Assembly: GCF_007830355.1 (NCBI RefSeq)
Contig: NZ_VLKO01000002.1
Location: 186,001-250,000, forward strand
Direction of reading: 5' to 3'
DNA: 64,000 nt
Origin: Flavobacterium tiangeerense
GTDB taxonomy: Bacteria > Bacteroidota > Bacteroidia > Flavobacteriales > Flavobacteriaceae
Shown here: in pieces, positions 62,442 to 64,000 of the stretch
Layout of the letters: each line of letters opens with the position of its first letter
How positions within the stretch are numbered: the stretch's first letter is position 1
Program-made: the position numbers and the translations under genes
The notes under the pieces: model-generated
Database searches by the model: none
Told to the model about the DNA's origin: nothing
Seen by the model: only the letters and a program-made list of their open reading frames with translations

Positions 62442-64000
62442 ATGTCTCAACAAAAACGTCTTTTTTTACTTGATGCTTACGCATTAATATTTCGTGGATA
62501 CTATGCTTTTATCAAAAACCCACGTATTAACTCAAAAGGTATGGACACATCAGCCATTATGGGTTTTATGAATTCATTGATGGATGTTATAAAACGTGAA
62601 AAACCAGATCACCTTGCTGTAGCATTTGATAAGGGAGGAAGCGCTTTAAGAAATGACCTTTTCCCAGAATACAAAGCCAACAGAGATGCTACTCCCGAAG
62701 CGATAAAAATTGCCGTACCTTATATTCAAGAATTACTCAAGGCCATGCACATACCTATTATAGAGGTGAGTGGTTATGAAGCCGATGATTTAATAGGAAC
62801 AATTGCTAAGCAAGCTGAAAAAGAGAATTACCAGGTCTTTATGGTTACACCTGATAAGGATTTTGCACAACTAGTTTCTGAAAACATTTTTATGTACAAG
62901 CCAGCCCGAATGGGAAACGGTATTGAAATTTGGGGTGTACCCGAAGTCTTGGCTAAGTTTGAAATTGAAAGACCTGAACAAGTTATTGATTTTCTTGGCA
63001 TGATGGGCGATACTGCCGATAACATTCCTGGTTTACCAGGCGTAGGTGAAGTGACAGCAAAAAAACTTTTGAAAGAATTTGGCAGCATGGAAAACCTTTT
63101 AGCAAATACAGACAAGCTAAAAGGAAAAATGAAAGAGAATATTGAAGCCAATAAAGAAAAAGGATTGTTATCTAAAACATTAGCAACTATATTACTGGAT
63201 TGCCCAGTGGTTTTTAATGAAAATGACTATGAGCTCTCTAAGCCCGATGTAGAAAAAACAGACGCCTTATTCAATGAACTGGAATTTAGAAGAATGGCTG
63301 AGCAATTTGATGCTATTTTTAAAAGTCCATCTCCGCTTGCACAAAATAACGGAGCCGAAACAGATGCCAAACTTTATAAGAAGCCAACAAAGAATGATGA
63401 TCAATTTGATCTTTTTGGATCGAATGATCAAGACGGTACTTCAGATGAGAATAGAAATCAATTTTACAGTACGCTAACAAATACTGAGCATTCCTATCAA
63501 ATTATTCAAGGTGATTTAGGCCTAAAATTACTGTTGCAAAATTTACAAAAACAAACTTCAGTATGTTTTGACACCGAAACTACTGGTCTTGATGCACTGC
63601 ATGCAGAACTAGTGGGAATTTCTTTTTCATATGAAAAAGGGAAAGGATTTTATGTTCCGTTTCCAGAAAATCAAGAAGAAGCACAAGCTTTGATAGATAA
63701 ATTCATTCCATTTTTTGAAAATGAAAGTATTGAAAAAATTGGTCAGAATTTAAAATACGACTTGAAAATTTTATCAAATTATAAGGTAGAAGTAAAAGGA
63801 AATTTATTTGACACCATGATTGCGCACTATCTAATTAATCCTGATATGCGTCATAATATGGATATCTTATCCGAGACTTATTTAAAATATTCGCCACAAT
63901 CTATCGAGGCTCTTATTGGAAAAAAAGGGAAGAATCAAAAATCAATGCGTGACGTAGCTCTCGAAGAAATTAAAGAATACGCCGTTGAAGATGCTGATGT
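62442..64000 (+). CDS. polA: DNA polymerase I (partial, C-terminus beyond the window)
   Basis: 519 complete codons are visible from ATG at 62442 (MSQQKRLFLLDAYALIFRGYYAF). The 5'-nuclease domain (about 1-300) shows VTPDKDFAQLV and MMGDTADNIPGLPGVGEVTAKKLL (metal-binding acids and helix-hairpin-helix). After a low-complexity linker (about 300-340), a 3'-5' exonuclease domain starts with CFDTETTGLDAL. The acidic Exo I residues are intact, so proofreading may be active. The polymerase domain is outside the window. Confidence 0.96.
   Translation, partial: MSQQKRLFLLDAYALIFRGYYAFIKNPRINSKGMDTSAIMGFMNSLMDVIKREKPDHLAVAFDKGGSALRNDLFPEYKANRDATPEAIKIAVPYIQELLKAMHIPIIEVSGYEADDLIGTIAKQAEKENYQVFMVTPDKDFAQLVSENIFMYKPARMGNGIEIWGVPEVLAKFEIERPEQVIDFLGMMGDTADNIPGLPGVGEVTAKKLLKEFGSMENLLANTDKLKGKMKENIEANKEKGLLSKTLATILLDCPVVFNENDYELSKPDVEKTDALFNELEFRRMAEQFDAIFKSPSPLAQNNGAETDAKLYKKPTKNDDQFDLFGSNDQDGTSDENRNQFYSTLTNTEHSYQIIQGDLGLKLLLQNLQKQTSVCFDTETTGLDALHAELVGISFSYEKGKGFYVPFPENQEEAQALIDKFIPFFENESIEKIGQNLKYDLKILSNYKVEVKGNLFDTMIAHYLINPDMRHNMDILSETYLKYSPQSIEALIGKKGKNQKSMRDVALEEIKEYAVEDAD

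Noticed and set aside
1..64000. CRISPR arrays, insertion sequences, prophage or toxin-antitoxin pairs
   Set aside because: I looked for direct repeats with spacers, transposase motifs and phage-like gene runs and saw none.

Overview
The window is AT-rich DNA from a Bacteroidota bacterium, almost certainly a Flavobacterium or close relative. Four things point there: SprA and a RemB-like protein (flavobacterial gliding and type IX secretion), an alternative complex III gene set joined to cytochrome oxidase genes, promoters of the Bacteroidota type (TTG, about 19 bp, TAnnTTTG), and weak or absent Shine-Dalgarno sequences. Most of it is core genome. I see no prophage, insertion sequence, CRISPR array or defence island.

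Layout. 1-2.1 kb: end of a NifU-like Fe-S protein, a repetitive LEA/YtxH-like helical protein, and an MscS channel. 2.1-7.1 kb: TsaB, an RND/ABC-type adaptor with a TolC-type channel, and a DUF4403 lipoprotein. 7.2-12.3 kb (minus): heme O synthase, two subunit III proteins and a subunit IV of cytochrome oxidase, then assembly factors (SCO, a SCO-like relative, DUF420 and a small CxxC membrane protein). 12.4-26.4 kb (minus): malic enzyme, RuvA, SprA, GcvH, VanZ-like, DeoC and RemB. 26.6-34.5 kb: a CBS protein and a compact sugar locus, probably for sucrose (TonB-dependent receptor, MFS symporter, GH100-like hydrolase, PfkB kinase). It is read away from a divergent LacI regulator, with two identical 14-bp operators in between. 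34.5-36.5 kb: QueG and RuvB. 36.5-47.9 kb (minus): ActA-B-C-D-E-F followed by oxidase subunits II and I, a complete quinol-to-oxygen electron path. 48-53.5 kb: a SPOR protein and the rimP-nusA-infB translation operon. 53.6-64 kb: a tandem universal stress protein, tRNA-Gln, a DUF2723 membrane protein, a polysaccharide deacetylase, a thioredoxin-like protein without its cysteines, a metallophosphoesterase, a variable surface protein and the start of polA.

How the genes work together. The two respiratory blocks (7-12 kb and 36-48 kb) together encode ACIII plus an aa3/caa3-type oxidase with heme O and copper delivery. Heme A synthase would have to lie elsewhere. SprA and RemB tie the middle block to surface motility and protein export. 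The sugar locus looks self-contained: outer-membrane uptake, inner-membrane symport, hydrolysis, phosphorylation and local repression.

The points most worth a second look are mainly regulatory or about gene starts. They are a terminator-like hairpin just upstream of rimP, a queG gene with no standard start codon for its conserved N-terminus, apparently leaderless genes (lacI, ruvB), and terminators that lie inside the 3' ends of convergent neighbours. On the protein side they are a thioredoxin fold lacking its CxxC motif and a subunit III with a large soluble insert. I did not find a clearly new multi-gene system.
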